A stretch of 64,000 nt of DNA from an uncultured Eubacteriales bacterium (GTDB lineage Bacteria; Bacillota; Clostridia; Oscillospirales; Acutalibacteraceae), in assembly GCA_934725425.1 (NCBI GenBank), contig CAKVAX010000001.1, positions 343,180-407,179 of the forward strand. The letters run 5' to 3'. The notes below the pieces were generated by a model, which did no database searches, was not told where the DNA came from, and worked only from the letters and a program-made list of their open reading frames with translations. The first letter of the stretch is position 1. Every line of letters begins with the position of its first letter. Shown here in pieces: positions 8,666 through 16,633 of the stretch. The translations under genes were made by a program, and so were the position numbers.

Positions 8666-9883
8666 TTATATAGATTTTATTTTAGTGATATTTTTTATTT
8701 GGCATTCTACTATTCCATCTGCCATAGCTATGGTTACTTTAGAGTTTTCTTTGAGATTTTCTATTTTTTTAACCTTTTGATTTTCTGAAAAAATTAAAGA
8801 AAATCCTTTTTTTAAAATTTCTCTTACATCAGAGGAATTTAGCCTCGTTAGCAATAACTCATGCTCTTTTTGAAATTTTTCAATTAAATTTTTGAAACTC
8901 TTTGAAAGCCTCTCAACTAAATTATTCAGAATATTATCGTAATCATTGATACGATTTGCGGGAGTGCTTTTTTTAAGATTAACTTCCAGTCCGCAAACGT
9001 CGTCAAAAGCGTATTCGATTCTAGAACTTATGATATTTTTCATGCGTAAAGAATAATCATCAAGAACGCTTAAAATACTTTTCTTATCGGGCAACGCAGA
9101 TTCTGCTGCCACGGAAGGAGTTGCAGCACGCATATCAGCGACGAAGTCACATATAGTAAAATCGGTTTCATGACCCACAGCGGAAATTGTTGGTACCTTA
9201 GAAGCAAAAATTGCTCTGGCAAGATTTTCATCGTTGAAAGCCCACAAATCCTCAACAGAGCCACCGCCTCTTCCAAGAATTATGGTATCTACTTTTTCGG
9301 TATTATTAAAATATTTTATTCCCTCTATTATTTTTAAAGATGCATTTTTACCCTGAACTTCTACGGGATAAAGAACAATTTTACAAATCGGAAATCTTCT
9401 TTCCGCAACGGTCTGAATATCATGTATAACAGCTCCGCTTTCGGAAGTTATAACTCCTATCTTAGAAGGATATTTAGGAATAGGTTTCTTAACATCCCGG
9501 TTAAATAACCCTTCATTCATTAATTTGGATTTTAATTGCTCAAAAGCCAAGTAAACCGAGCCCAAACCATCCGGCTGTATAGTATCTACGTATAACTGAT
9601 ATTGACCGCTAACCTCATAACAAGAAACCCGACCGCTCGCCACTACTCTCATACCGTCCATTGGCTCAAATTGCAATTTCTGAGCGTTTCCCGCAAACAT
9701 AACCGCTTTTAACACAGATTTATCGTCTTTTAGCGAAAAATACAAATGCCCACCCGAATTATATCTTTTCAAGTTAGATATCTCTCCGACTACAAATACC
9801 GCGGATAAATTGCTGTCAGTTTCTAGAATTGCTTTTACATAAGAATTGAGCTGCGAAACAGTTATTACTGATAAAGTAGGCAT
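8666..9883 (-). CDS. xseA: Exodeoxyribonuclease VII large subunit
   Basis: A 405-residue catalytic subunit. An N-terminal OB-fold (about residues 5-100, with VVGEISNLKRY and GHLYFSLKD) is followed by the nuclease domain with GVITSESGAVIHDI near residue 143, the DTIILGRGGGSVEDLWAFN segment (split here over 19 residues) and SAVGHETDFTICDFVAD. A coiled-coil region near the C-terminus binds XseB. The length is near the norm. Upstream is nusB, 24 nt away. Confidence 0.96.
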   Translation of the reverse strand: MPTLSVITVSQLNSYVKAILETDSNLSAVFVVGEISNLKRYNSGGHLYFSLKDDKSVLKAVMFAGNAQKLQFEPMDGMRVVASGRVSCYEVSGQYQLYVDTIQPDGLGSVYLAFEQLKSKLMNEGLFNRDVKKPIPKYPSKIGVITSESGAVIHDIQTVAERRFPICKIVLYPVEVQGKNASLKIIEGIKYFNNTEKVDTIILGRGGGSVEDLWAFNDENLARAIFASKVPTISAVGHETDFTICDFVADMRAATPSVAAESALPDKKSILSVLDDYSLRMKNIISSRIEYAFDDVCGLEVNLKKSTPANRINDYDNILNNLVERLSKSFKNLIEKFQKEHELLLTRLNSSDVREILKKGFSLIFSENQKVKKIENLKENSKVTIAMADGIVECQIKNITKIKSI

Positions 9884-9907
9884 AAAAATTCAGCTCCTAA
9901 AAATCAC

Positions 9908-10303
9908 TTACTTATTATTGCTAACGGTTGCAAGTACTCCGTTTATATAGGCGGCTTCTTGAGGAGTACTGTATTTTTTAGCCAGCTCCACAGCCTCATT
10001 TATCGCCACACTCACAGGAGTTTCTGCGGATATTAAAATCTCATAAATAGCAAGGCGCAAAATGGAAAGGGTTGTCCTTGAAAGCCTGTCTATTTTCCAA
10101 TCTTTAGAATGAGTTTCTATATAAGTATCTATTTTTTCTTTATTTGCCAGAGTGTTTTCGAAAAGACTGCGAGAAAACTCACTCACTTTTTCTTTTCTTG
10201 CTATTTTGGAATTTTCAATTATTTCTTCGGCTGTTTGAAACCCAAAAGTACTTTCGAATAAAAATACAAATGCTTGCTCTCTTGATTCGCTTCTGTTCAT
10301 CAA
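9908..10303 (-). CDS. nusB: Transcription antitermination factor NusB
   Basis: A 131-residue all-helical RNA-binding protein that joins NusE (S10) on boxA RNA for rRNA antitermination. The N-terminal SREQAFVFLFE and the C-terminal INEAVELAKKYSTPQEAAYINGVL (split at residue 105-128) are the family signatures. The position between the cdaA-ybbR pair and xseA in a common orientation suggests one long housekeeping operon. Confidence 0.94.
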   Translation of the reverse strand: MMNRSESREQAFVFLFESTFGFQTAEEIIENSKIARKEKVSEFSRSLFENTLANKEKIDTYIETHSKDWKIDRLSRTTLSILRLAIYEILISAETPVSVAINEAVELAKKYSTPQEAAYINGVLATVSNNK

Positions 10304-10333
10304 ATATTCTCCATTTCTATAAAATATACAATT

Positions 10334-11635
10334 TTACTTTTCTAAATTCACATTGACATAATATGTGCCATAAACCCACAAACTGTTGTGATTTTTTATA
10401 GTTATCTTAACAGGCATTTCCATTGAATTGGAAATTTCTTTATCTTCACTGAAAACCACCTCTGCACTAATGTCGGACGTCTTTAAAGAATTCAATTTAT
10501 TGGAAGGGCCCAAAACAGTAATATTTATTTCGCCATTATATACACTGGCTTGTTTCCCTGTGGGGACATTCCTGAATGAAAATTGATTTATATTAAAGCT
10601 TTTTTCTTTAAATTGAAATAAATTTAAAGAAACTTCGGATGAATACTCGTTGTTTAAACTTCTGCATCCTTGTGGCAAATTTATGGGCATATTAAAACTA
10701 TTACTTTGTAAACTGATATCCCTAAAGTTTATTGGATCCAACTTAACACTATTTAAAGATTTAACAATGTCTTCGGGACCGGCTATTTCCAAAGTTGAAG
10801 GGCTTAATTTTACTATATCTTTATATTCTTTATTTAGATTTATTCCTGCCGGAACATTATCAAACTGAGGAATAATTTCTATTTTCTTTTTCATTAACAC
10901 AGGGACACTTGCATCCACTTCATCAACACTACAAGATATCGTTTCACTTGTTATAGGCTTATCGTATGCATCATACATTATTATCGGCAATTTTAAAGTA
11001 GCTGTGGAGCTTATTTCTCCGGGAATATCAGCTTTTACTTTAACTTTTTTTATCTTGGAAATTTCGGTTTCGGGACCTGATAATTTTACTTTTTGAGATG
11101 ACAAAATTGTGTTCCCTACAAAATAATCTGACTTTGGTGTAAAATTGATTTCCGGTTCAATATTAAATTCCGCTTCACGATATCTATCGACCATAACAGT
11201 TACTACCGAAGGTTTAACTGCCGATACTATTTGATAATCTTGAAGCAATCCGACCTTTTTAGCCGAAAGTTCCAATGTATAATTTCCCGGTGACATAATT
11301 GTGCTCGCCGCTTGAGGAGCACTTATTTGAATATCGTTTTTTGTAACTTGTCCAACAACCAATCGGTTACCTGAGATATCCACTCTGGCAGTAACATCTT
11401 GACCGCTAAAAATTTTCAAGCCATCTTGAACTGCGCTTTCTGACAAATTTATATCCACAGGTATATCCGAAATAGAAACAGGTACGCTTTCACTTTTGCT
11501 TGAAGAAACAACTATCCAAACGATAAAAGACATAATAACCGAAAAAACCATAACGAATTTATTGTTGTAAAATAATTTTCCTAAAGTGATTTTTTTTATT
11601 TTCCCGGTAAATGATTTCATATTTTTTTTAATCAT
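10334..11635 (-). CDS. cdaR: YbbR-domain protein, regulator of CdaA
   Basis: A 433-residue membrane-anchored extracytoplasmic protein. One transmembrane helix lies at about residues 27-45, with the WIVVSSSKS border. The rest is built of several YbbR repeats of about 80-90 residues, each with a hydrophobic V.V.G/SGP.. core (for example KVKLSGPETEISKIKKV). It overlaps cdaA by 8 nt, the conserved arrangement in Firmicutes, where CdaR binds and modulates the diadenylate cyclase CdaA. No catalytic motif is expected or seen. Confidence 0.9.
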   Translation of the reverse strand: MIKKNMKSFTGKIKKITLGKLFYNNKFVMVFSVIMSFIVWIVVSSSKSESVPVSISDIPVDINLSESAVQDGLKIFSGQDVTARVDISGNRLVVGQVTKNDIQISAPQAASTIMSPGNYTLELSAKKVGLLQDYQIVSAVKPSVVTVMVDRYREAEFNIEPEINFTPKSDYFVGNTILSSQKVKLSGPETEISKIKKVKVKADIPGEISSTATLKLPIIMYDAYDKPITSETISCSVDEVDASVPVLMKKKIEIIPQFDNVPAGINLNKEYKDIVKLSPSTLEIAGPEDIVKSLNSVKLDPINFRDISLQSNSFNMPINLPQGCRSLNNEYSSEVSLNLFQFKEKSFNINQFSFRNVPTGKQASVYNGEINITVLGPSNKLNSLKTSDISAEVVFSEDKEISNSMEMPVKITIKNHNSLWVYGTYYVNVNLEK

Positions 11636-12494
11636 TTTTCATCACTTTCCTAAATGAAGTTATTATTGGGTTGGATACATCTTTATTAACCTGACCTAAT
11701 AAAATACTGCTAAGATCTTCTTTGAATTTATCTATGCTATCGTACGATTTTAAGTTTCCGTTTAGAGCAATAGAAACTTTTCCGGTTTCTTCGGATACAA
11801 CTACCGCAACAGCGTCTGAATTTTCGCTAATTCCCACAGCTGCACGATGGCGAGTGCCCAAATCTTTGCTAAGTCTGTTACTTTTTGTAAGAGGCAAAAT
11901 ACATCCTCCAGCGTAAATCATTTCGTCTTTTATTATCAATGCTCCATCGTGCAAAGGTGCTTTATTATAAAATATGTTACATACGAGCGGAACCGATGCA
12001 ACCGACTTAATTATTGTTCCGGTGTCAATAATATCACCAAGCTTGGTTTTTCTTTCGAATACAATAAGTGCACCCATTCTTTCATCGCTTAATGATAGCA
12101 CTGATTGAGTAACCACATCAATTAATTTTTTGTATGTTTTGGTGTGAACATCTTCATCTCTTTTTATATTTCTGAAAGACCAATTACTTCTTCCGAGTTG
12201 TTCCAGTATTCTTCTGAGTTCAGGCTGAAAAACAATCAGAAGCCCGAATATACTGAACTGAAAGAAATTATTAAAAATAGTGGTAAGCATTCTAAGGTTA
12301 AACTGACTGGCCATAAAATATCCGATTAATATTATAATTATCCCTTTAACAAGTTGACCTGCACGAGATTCTCTTATAATTTTTGTAAGATGATAAATCA
12401 AAATGGCTACAATGGCAATATCAAGAAAATCGCATACTGTAAAGGTGCGAATCAAACTTTTTAAAGCAACAAATATCCCATTTATATAATCCAT
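11628..12494 (-). CDS. cdaA: Diadenylate cyclase CdaA
   Basis: A 288-residue membrane enzyme making cyclic di-AMP from two ATP, which controls potassium and osmolyte homeostasis and wall integrity. Three transmembrane helices occupy about residues 20-92. The DAC domain carries the catalytic DGA at residues 183-185 and RHR at 215-217. The gene opens the operon cdaA-ybbR-nusB-xseA-xseB-ispA-dxs; glmM, often third in Firmicutes, is not here, although a phosphohexomutase is at 22.4 kb. An imperfect inverted repeat lies just upstream at 12532-12573. Confidence 0.96.
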   Translation of the reverse strand: MDYINGIFVALKSLIRTFTVCDFLDIAIVAILIYHLTKIIRESRAGQLVKGIIIILIGYFMASQFNLRMLTTIFNNFFQFSIFGLLIVFQPELRRILEQLGRSNWSFRNIKRDEDVHTKTYKKLIDVVTQSVLSLSDERMGALIVFERKTKLGDIIDTGTIIKSVASVPLVCNIFYNKAPLHDGALIIKDEMIYAGGCILPLTKSNRLSKDLGTRHRAAVGISENSDAVAVVVSEETGKVSIALNGNLKSYDSIDKFKEDLSSILLGQVNKDVSNPIITSFRKVMKND

Positions 12495-12531
12495 AATTTT
12501 TTCTCCATATATTAAATGATATAGACGTGAG

Positions 12532-12573
12532 TTAAGTGTCGGTTATTTAATTTTTAAATAAACCAACACTTAA
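12532..12573. repeat. Imperfect inverted repeat between desulfurase and cdaA
   Basis: Arms 12532-12550 and 12554-12573 pair over about 19 bp with one mismatch and one bulge (TTAAGTGT outer ends). Neither side has a clean T run, so it is a weak terminator for the upstream gene or a regulatory stem before cdaA. Confidence 0.4.
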
Positions 12574-12604
12574 TAATTTTACCATATTTTGAATTAGTTT
12601 CAAG

Positions 12605-12730
12605 TTATTTATTTTCTGAAAACATTTCACCGTAGCGCACTTTAACATCTGTTCCGGGAGCGAACCACACATGATTTTTGCAAACAGAACCCGAAAACAG
12701 ATTTACTTTATAATATTTAAAATTTAACCC
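12605..12730 (-). other. In-frame 41-codon continuation after the desulfurase TGA stop
   Basis: Directly after the TGA of the cysteine desulfurase (12731-12733) the same frame stays open for 41 codons and ends in TAA at 12605-12607. The translation includes VNLFSGSVCKNHVWFAPG and ends DVKVRYGEMFSENK, which has the composition of folded protein rather than random AT-rich sequence. It contains no ATG, GTG or TTG start in its first part; a GAGGG ribosome-like site overlaps the TGA. It could be a small gene whose start has been lost, a readthrough extension, or the remnant of a fused domain. I do not recognise the sequence. TGA is a normal stop elsewhere in the window, for example in alkD and the sortase gene. 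Confidence 0.4.
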
Positions 12731-13864
12731 TCAAATATTTTTAATGTTTTCTACTAATTTATCTATTTCTGATTTAGTGTTAAATACAGAAGGGCTCACT
12801 CGTATAACGCCTGTTTCTAAAGTCCCTGCAAATTCATGAGCAGCCGGAGCACAGTGCAATCCGGTTCGCACCTCTATGCCGTTTTTATCAAGCAATTTGC
12901 CCACTTCGTCGCTAACCCGACCCTTGATATTAAAACTTATAAGAGGAACAAAATGAGGGGCTTCGGGTCTGGGCATATAAAGTTTCACGGACTTAATATT
13001 TTTCAATTTATCGTAAAAATATTCCATCAAACCCATTTCGTGATTGAAAATATTTTCAATTCCCTTATTCTTTACGAACTCCATGCCCGCTCTAAGACCA
13101 CAAATTCCCCATAAATTTGGAGTGCCACTTTCAAATTTTTGAGGCATTTTTTTAGGTTGACATAAAATCATAGAATCCGTTCCTGTGCCTCCTTCAATTA
13201 TAGTGTCTAATTTTTCGTGCTTATCTGTAATAAGCATTCCCGTACCCATGGGACCGTACAAGCCCTTATGACCGGCAAGGCACAAATAATCTATTCCGAA
13301 TTTTTCGATATTTATAGGTAACAATCCGGCAGACTGCGCACCGTCCACCAAAATAGGAATTCCGTATATATGAGCCAGCGCTGCGATTCTTTCAATAGGA
13401 AGCCTTATTCCCCACACGTTTGAAGCATGAGTACATATTATCAATTTTGTTTGAGAATTTATTTCGTTTCGGAAAGAATCAACCGTTTTATTATTGTCGT
13501 TGGGATAAACTTTAGCAACACTACAGGTAATTCCCGATTTTTTTAATTTATTTATCGGCCTCATAACCGCGTTATGTTCCAAGCATGATACGACCACGTG
13601 GTCACCGGGCTTAAGCAGTCCTTTTATTACCATGTTAAGCGCCATTGTGCAATTCAAAGTAAACGCTACATTTTCGGGATTTTTAGCCCCAAACAATTCA
13701 CATGCGACATTTCTGCATTTTTCAATTTCTTTACCTGAAATTCTAGACATAGTATGACCGCTTCTTCCGGGATTTGCTCCGCAAAACTTCATCGCATCCG
13801 AAATAGCATACACTACCGAACGAGGTTTGGGGTATGTTGTAGCTGAATTATCAAAATATATCAC
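12731..13864 (-). CDS. Cysteine desulfurase, class V aminotransferase family
   Basis: A 377-residue PLP enzyme that removes sulfur from cysteine. The start chosen is the GTG at 13864, because an AGGAGG site lies 8 nt before it and translation then begins IYFDNSATTYPKP, the usual family start; an upstream ATG at 13900 would add 12 unsupported residues. The PLP lysine lies in CLAGHKGLYGP, and the C-terminal catalytic Cys in RTGLHCAPAAHEF. These motifs fit the stand-alone clostridial subfamily rather than IscS or SufS. No iscU or sufBCD is adjacent. A structured leader with a terminator hairpin lies upstream, and the divergent neighbour is a radical SAM enzyme that needs iron-sulfur clusters, a suggestive but unproven link. 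Confidence 0.88.
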   Translation of the reverse strand: MIYFDNSATTYPKPRSVVYAISDAMKFCGANPGRSGHTMSRISGKEIEKCRNVACELFGAKNPENVAFTLNCTMALNMVIKGLLKPGDHVVVSCLEHNAVMRPINKLKKSGITCSVAKVYPNDNNKTVDSFRNEINSQTKLIICTHASNVWGIRLPIERIAALAHIYGIPILVDGAQSAGLLPINIEKFGIDYLCLAGHKGLYGPMGTGMLITDKHEKLDTIIEGGTGTDSMILCQPKKMPQKFESGTPNLWGICGLRAGMEFVKNKGIENIFNHEMGLMEYFYDKLKNIKSVKLYMPRPEAPHFVPLISFNIKGRVSDEVGKLLDKNGIEVRTGLHCAPAAHEFAGTLETGVIRVSPSVFNTKSEIDKLVENIKNI

Positions 13865-13913
13865 TTTATTTACCTCCTGTTCTTTCATAAATAAATACAT
13901 TTATTTAATTCAG

Positions 13914-13949
13914 AAAAAAGGCGATCCGGCTGGGCTTGGACTCATCACC
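13914..13949 (-). promoter_or_regulatory. Terminator-like hairpin in the desulfurase leader, possible attenuator
   Basis: On the minus strand GGUGAU (13949-13944) can pair with AUCGCC (13925-13920), and six U residues follow (13919-13914). The enclosed loop is GC-rich (AAGCCCAGCC), striking in this AT-rich genome. The hairpin lies about 50 nt before the GTG start and is preceded by another GC-rich block near 13996-14005. The layout resembles a riboswitch or attenuator expression platform. I could not match it to a known riboswitch class by eye. Confidence 0.4.
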
Positions 13950-14067
13950 TTTCTTCATAACACATAATATGAAAGAACGCAGTAAAATGACAAAAAGCGC
14001 CACCGTAAATTACTCAGTCAATTTTTTGATTATTTTATGATATATATCTGAATTTCAGTAAATTGAA

Positions 14068-14095
14068 TTGACTTTTTCTATATATTTGATAAAAT
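14068..14095 (+). promoter_or_regulatory. Putative promoter of the radical SAM peptide operon
   Basis: TTGACT at 14068-14073 and TAAAAT at 14090-14095 with a 16-nt spacer, 35 nt before the start codon of the radical SAM gene. Confidence 0.5.
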
Positions 14096-14129
14096 ATATA
14101 CAAATTTTATTATATAGGAAGTGTTATTG

Positions 14130-15284
14130 ATGAAATATCAACCAATAACGTGTGTTTGGGAAGTAACAATGGGATGCAATATGAGATGTGGACATTGCGG
14201 TTCATCTTGCAAAAACCCTTTACCTGACGAACTCACCACTGAAGAAGCATTTAAGTTAATTGATATGATTATCGATTTGAAACTTGATTGGGTAACTTTG
14301 TCCGGCGGAGAACCTTTAACCAGAAAAGATTTGCCCCTACTTATTGATAGGCTTACTAAAGGTGGAGTTAAGGCTAACGTGATTACTAATGGATGGAACA
14401 TTACAGAAAATCTGGCTAAAGATTTAAATCAAGCCGGTGTTTCAACAGTCGCGATAAGTATAGACGGAGATAAAAATACTCACGATAAAATTAGGCGCGA
14501 AGGCGCATTCGAAAGAGCCAAAAAGTCATTTGAGATTTTGAAAGCTCAGGATATATATACCGCCAGTATAACCACAGTATCAAAACAGAATATACATCTA
14601 TTGGAAAAAATAAAAAAAGAGCTAGTATCAATGGGCGTAGATATGTGGCAACTACAGCTTGGATTACCGATGGGAAATTTCTCAAAGCATACGGATTGGA
14701 TGCTAGAGCCTTGCCAAATGAAAGATATAATTGATTTTTGTTATAATACATATATGGAAGGCAAAATTGAAGTTTACCCGGCTGATTGCATTGGCTATTA
14801 TAGTGATAAATTATCATTTGTAAACAATACAAGGTTCGGAGGCTGGGATGGATGTAATGCCGGAATTCATAGTTTTGGTGTCCTTCATAACGGAGACATC
14901 GTTGGATGCACCTCAGTAAGAGATAAAAGTTTCATTGAAGGCAATATAAAAGAGAGAAACTTAAGAGACATATGGGAAGATCCAAATTCGTTTGCTTGGA
15001 GAAGAAATTTCAAAAAAAGCAATTTAACCGGAGATTGCGCAAAATGCAGATACGGTGACGAGTGCCTAGGCGGATGTTCAAATAGCCGCCTCACAACCAA
15101 AGGAAGTATATATTCCGAAAATTTATACTGTTCGTTCAATAATTTAATGAAAGAATTCAGAAAGAAATTAAAACAATTTGATGACAAAGATATGCTGTTC
15201 AATAAAGCGTATGAGTGCGTCGAATCAGGCAGTTATCAAGAAGCTCAATTGCTTATGGAAAGAATTATTGAGTTAAACAAATAA
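14130..15284 (+). CDS. Radical SAM/SPASM peptide maturase
   Basis: A 384-residue radical SAM enzyme. The start is the ATG at 14130, 8 nt after an AGGAAG site; the GTG at 14121 would lie in that site. The CxxxCxxC motif that binds the SAM-cleaving [4Fe-4S] cluster is Cys16, Cys20 and Cys23; TLSGGEPL follows as the SAM-contact motif. The C-terminal third is a SPASM domain with a full set of cysteines (GWDGCNAG, IVGCTS, then a CxxC / C...C cluster ending in LYC) for auxiliary clusters. The last 40 residues look like a single TPR-like helical pair. Three small double-glycine peptides follow directly, so the enzyme probably installs a thioether, C-C or C-O cross-link in their cores. No PqqD-like recognition domain is obvious. 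Confidence 0.9.
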   Translation: MKYQPITCVWEVTMGCNMRCGHCGSSCKNPLPDELTTEEAFKLIDMIIDLKLDWVTLSGGEPLTRKDLPLLIDRLTKGGVKANVITNGWNITENLAKDLNQAGVSTVAISIDGDKNTHDKIRREGAFERAKKSFEILKAQDIYTASITTVSKQNIHLLEKIKKELVSMGVDMWQLQLGLPMGNFSKHTDWMLEPCQMKDIIDFCYNTYMEGKIEVYPADCIGYYSDKLSFVNNTRFGGWDGCNAGIHSFGVLHNGDIVGCTSVRDKSFIEGNIKERNLRDIWEDPNSFAWRRNFKKSNLTGDCAKCRYGDECLGGCSNSRLTTKGSIYSENLYCSFNNLMKEFRKKLKQFDDKDMLFNKAYECVESGSYQEAQLLMERIIELNK

Positions 15285-15305
15285 AATGAAGGGAGGTGAA
15301 AAATT

Positions 15306-15527
15306 ATGGCAGATAATAAAAGCAAAAAAACCGACGAATTAAGGAAAGATGAATTAGGTGAAGTAAGCGGTGGCTCTGGAATTGGAAATTTAATAAAGAA
15401 GCCTTTTCCTGTTTTAGCTTATGGGTGCCCCATACCTAAGCGGCCAAAAATAGATGAAAAAAATGAAGAGATTAATAATGAATTAAATCCTTTGCCGGAC
15501 AACAGTGCTCAAAATTCCGACAAATAA
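15306..15527 (+). CDS. RiPP precursor peptide 1 (double-glycine leader, Y-G-C-P core)
   Basis: A 73-residue peptide, 18 nt after the radical SAM gene, behind a GGGAGGTGA ribosome site. The first 23 residues form a charged leader ending ELGEVSGG, the classic double-glycine cleavage motif. The core begins SGIGNLIKKP and contains one cysteine in AYGCPIP, followed by a charged, Asn-rich tail. It shares leader, LIKKP and Y-x-C-P with the two downstream copies. By analogy with other radical SAM peptide systems the enzyme upstream is expected to modify the core; the Tyr-Gly-Cys-Pro site is the best candidate. The mature activity is unknown. Confidence 0.85.
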   Translation: MADNKSKKTDELRKDELGEVSGGSGIGNLIKKPFPVLAYGCPIPKRPKIDEKNEEINNELNPLPDNSAQNSDK

Positions 15528-15578
15528 GTTGGTGCGCATTATTAAATAAAAAATCAAAGTGAAAGGAGGTGAAAAATC

Positions 15579-15806
15579 ATGGCAGATGATAAAAGCAAAA
15601 AAGTAGACGAATTAGGTAAAAACGAATTAGGTGAAGTAAGTGGCGGCATTGACATTGAGAAGTTAATAAAAAAACCTCATTTTCCAAACTTTCCATTCCA
15701 CGTAGCTAAATACGCATGCCCACCTAAGCCTGAAAAAAAAGATGAAGAGATTAATAATGAATTAAATCCTTTGTCGGACAACAACGAGCAGGGTTCCAAC
15801 AAATAA
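15579..15806 (+). CDS. RiPP precursor peptide 2 (double-glycine leader, Y-A-C-P core)
   Basis: A 75-residue paralogue of the preceding peptide with a near-identical leader (ELGEVSGG) and an AGGAGGTGA ribosome site. The core has LIKKP, a longer His- and Phe-containing segment, and the single cysteine in KYACPPKP. The C-terminal DEEINNELNPL segment is almost the same as in copy 1, while the middle has diverged. The pattern of conserved leader and variable core fits a duplicated natural-product precursor. Confidence 0.85.
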   Translation: MADDKSKKVDELGKNELGEVSGGIDIEKLIKKPHFPNFPFHVAKYACPPKPEKKDEEINNELNPLSDNNEQGSNK

Positions 15807-15857
15807 GATTGGGCGCATTATTAAATAAAAAATCAAAGTAAAAAGAGGTGAAAAATT

Positions 15858-16064
15858 ATGGCAGAAGATAAAAATAAAAAAACCGATGAATTAGGTAAAA
15901 ACGAATTAGGTGAAGTAAGCGGCGGCGTTGGCATTGGAAAGCTAATAAAAAAGCCTATTTCCCAATTTATAGGGCCAAAACTTAAATACGGATGTCCCAC
16001 TCCTCCACCCGAAGAACGTAGAGAGAAAATATTAAAAGACAACAATCGGGATTCCGAAGAATAA
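15858..16064 (+). CDS. RiPP precursor peptide 3 (double-glycine leader, Y-G-C-P core)
   Basis: A 68-residue third copy. Leader and ELGEVSGG motif match the other two; the core reads VGIGKLIKKPISQF and then LKYGCPTPPPEE with a single cysteine. Its tail is the most diverged of the three (KDNNRDSEE). It closes the operon, which ends in a strong terminator 23 nt later. No C39 peptidase or ABC exporter for leader removal and secretion is present in the window. Confidence 0.85.
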   Translation: MAEDKNKKTDELGKNELGEVSGGVGIGKLIKKPISQFIGPKLKYGCPTPPPEERREKILKDNNRDSEE

Positions 16065-16086
16065 GTTTGTAACACACAAATAATAT

Positions 16087-16120
16087 ATCCCACCTTGGAT
16101 AAAGGTGGGATTATTGTTTT
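16087..16120 (+). terminator. Terminator of the radical SAM peptide operon
   Basis: Ten-bp stem (16087-16096 with 16102-16111, ATCCCACCTT and complement), 5-nt loop, T-rich tail. It lies between the convergent peptide operon and ispF. Confidence 0.85.
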
Positions 16121-16151
16121 GCGCCAAAATATATGAAGGTTAATTTTTTGG

Positions 16152-16619
16152 CTATTTTATAATGCATACCGCATGAACAGATATTCCTTCTAAATTCCCT
16201 GTAAAGCCCAGACCTTCTTCAGTGGTAGCTTTTACATTTATTTTTCCGATATCTATTCCGCAAGCGTTAGAAATATTTTTTCTCATGTCAAGAATATAAG
16301 GGCTTAATTTTGGCTTTTGAGCAATTATAGTAGAATCTATATTTTGTATTTCGTAATTTTTTTCCCGCAGCATATTGCAAACGTTTTTCAGAAGTTTTAT
16401 ACTGCTGATTCCTTTGTATTTTTCATCACTGTCAGGAAAATGAATTCCTATATCTCCCAAACATGCTGCTCCAAGCAAAGAATCCATTATGGCATGAAGC
16501 AAAACATCGGCATCTGAATGGCCCAACAGCCCGAGAGAATGTGGAATTTCCACTCCTCCCAAAATAAGTTTTCTGTCAGGAACCAACTTATGAACATCAT
16601 ATCCGTGACCTATTCTCAT
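16152..16619 (-). CDS. ispF: 2-C-methyl-D-erythritol 2,4-cyclodiphosphate synthase
   Basis: A 155-residue MEP-pathway enzyme forming the cyclodiphosphate from CDP-methylerythritol phosphate. The metal site is DVHK near residue 8 with His42 in GHSDADVLLHA; the C-terminal KATTEEGLGFTG segment is the family signature. The length is normal. It follows tatD and metG on the minus strand with a 14-nt gap; ispD, often fused or adjacent, is not here. Confidence 0.96.
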   Translation of the reverse strand: MRIGHGYDVHKLVPDRKLILGGVEIPHSLGLLGHSDADVLLHAIMDSLLGAACLGDIGIHFPDSDEKYKGISSIKLLKNVCNMLREKNYEIQNIDSTIIAQKPKLSPYILDMRKNISNACGIDIGKINVKATTEEGLGFTGNLEGISVHAVCIIK

Positions 16620-16633
16620 TTTTTACCTCTAAT

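Noticed and set aside
13914..13949. Hammerhead ribozyme suggested by a GATGAGTCC motif on the minus strand
   Set aside because: The core needs CUGAUGA and a GAAA segment with stem I-III pairing; neither is complete. Better explained as a terminator-like hairpin.
15306..16064. CRISPR-like or simple tandem repeat array in the peptide region
   Set aside because: The repeated blocks are coding (leader plus ribosome site) with about 280-nt period and diverging cores; they are duplicated genes.
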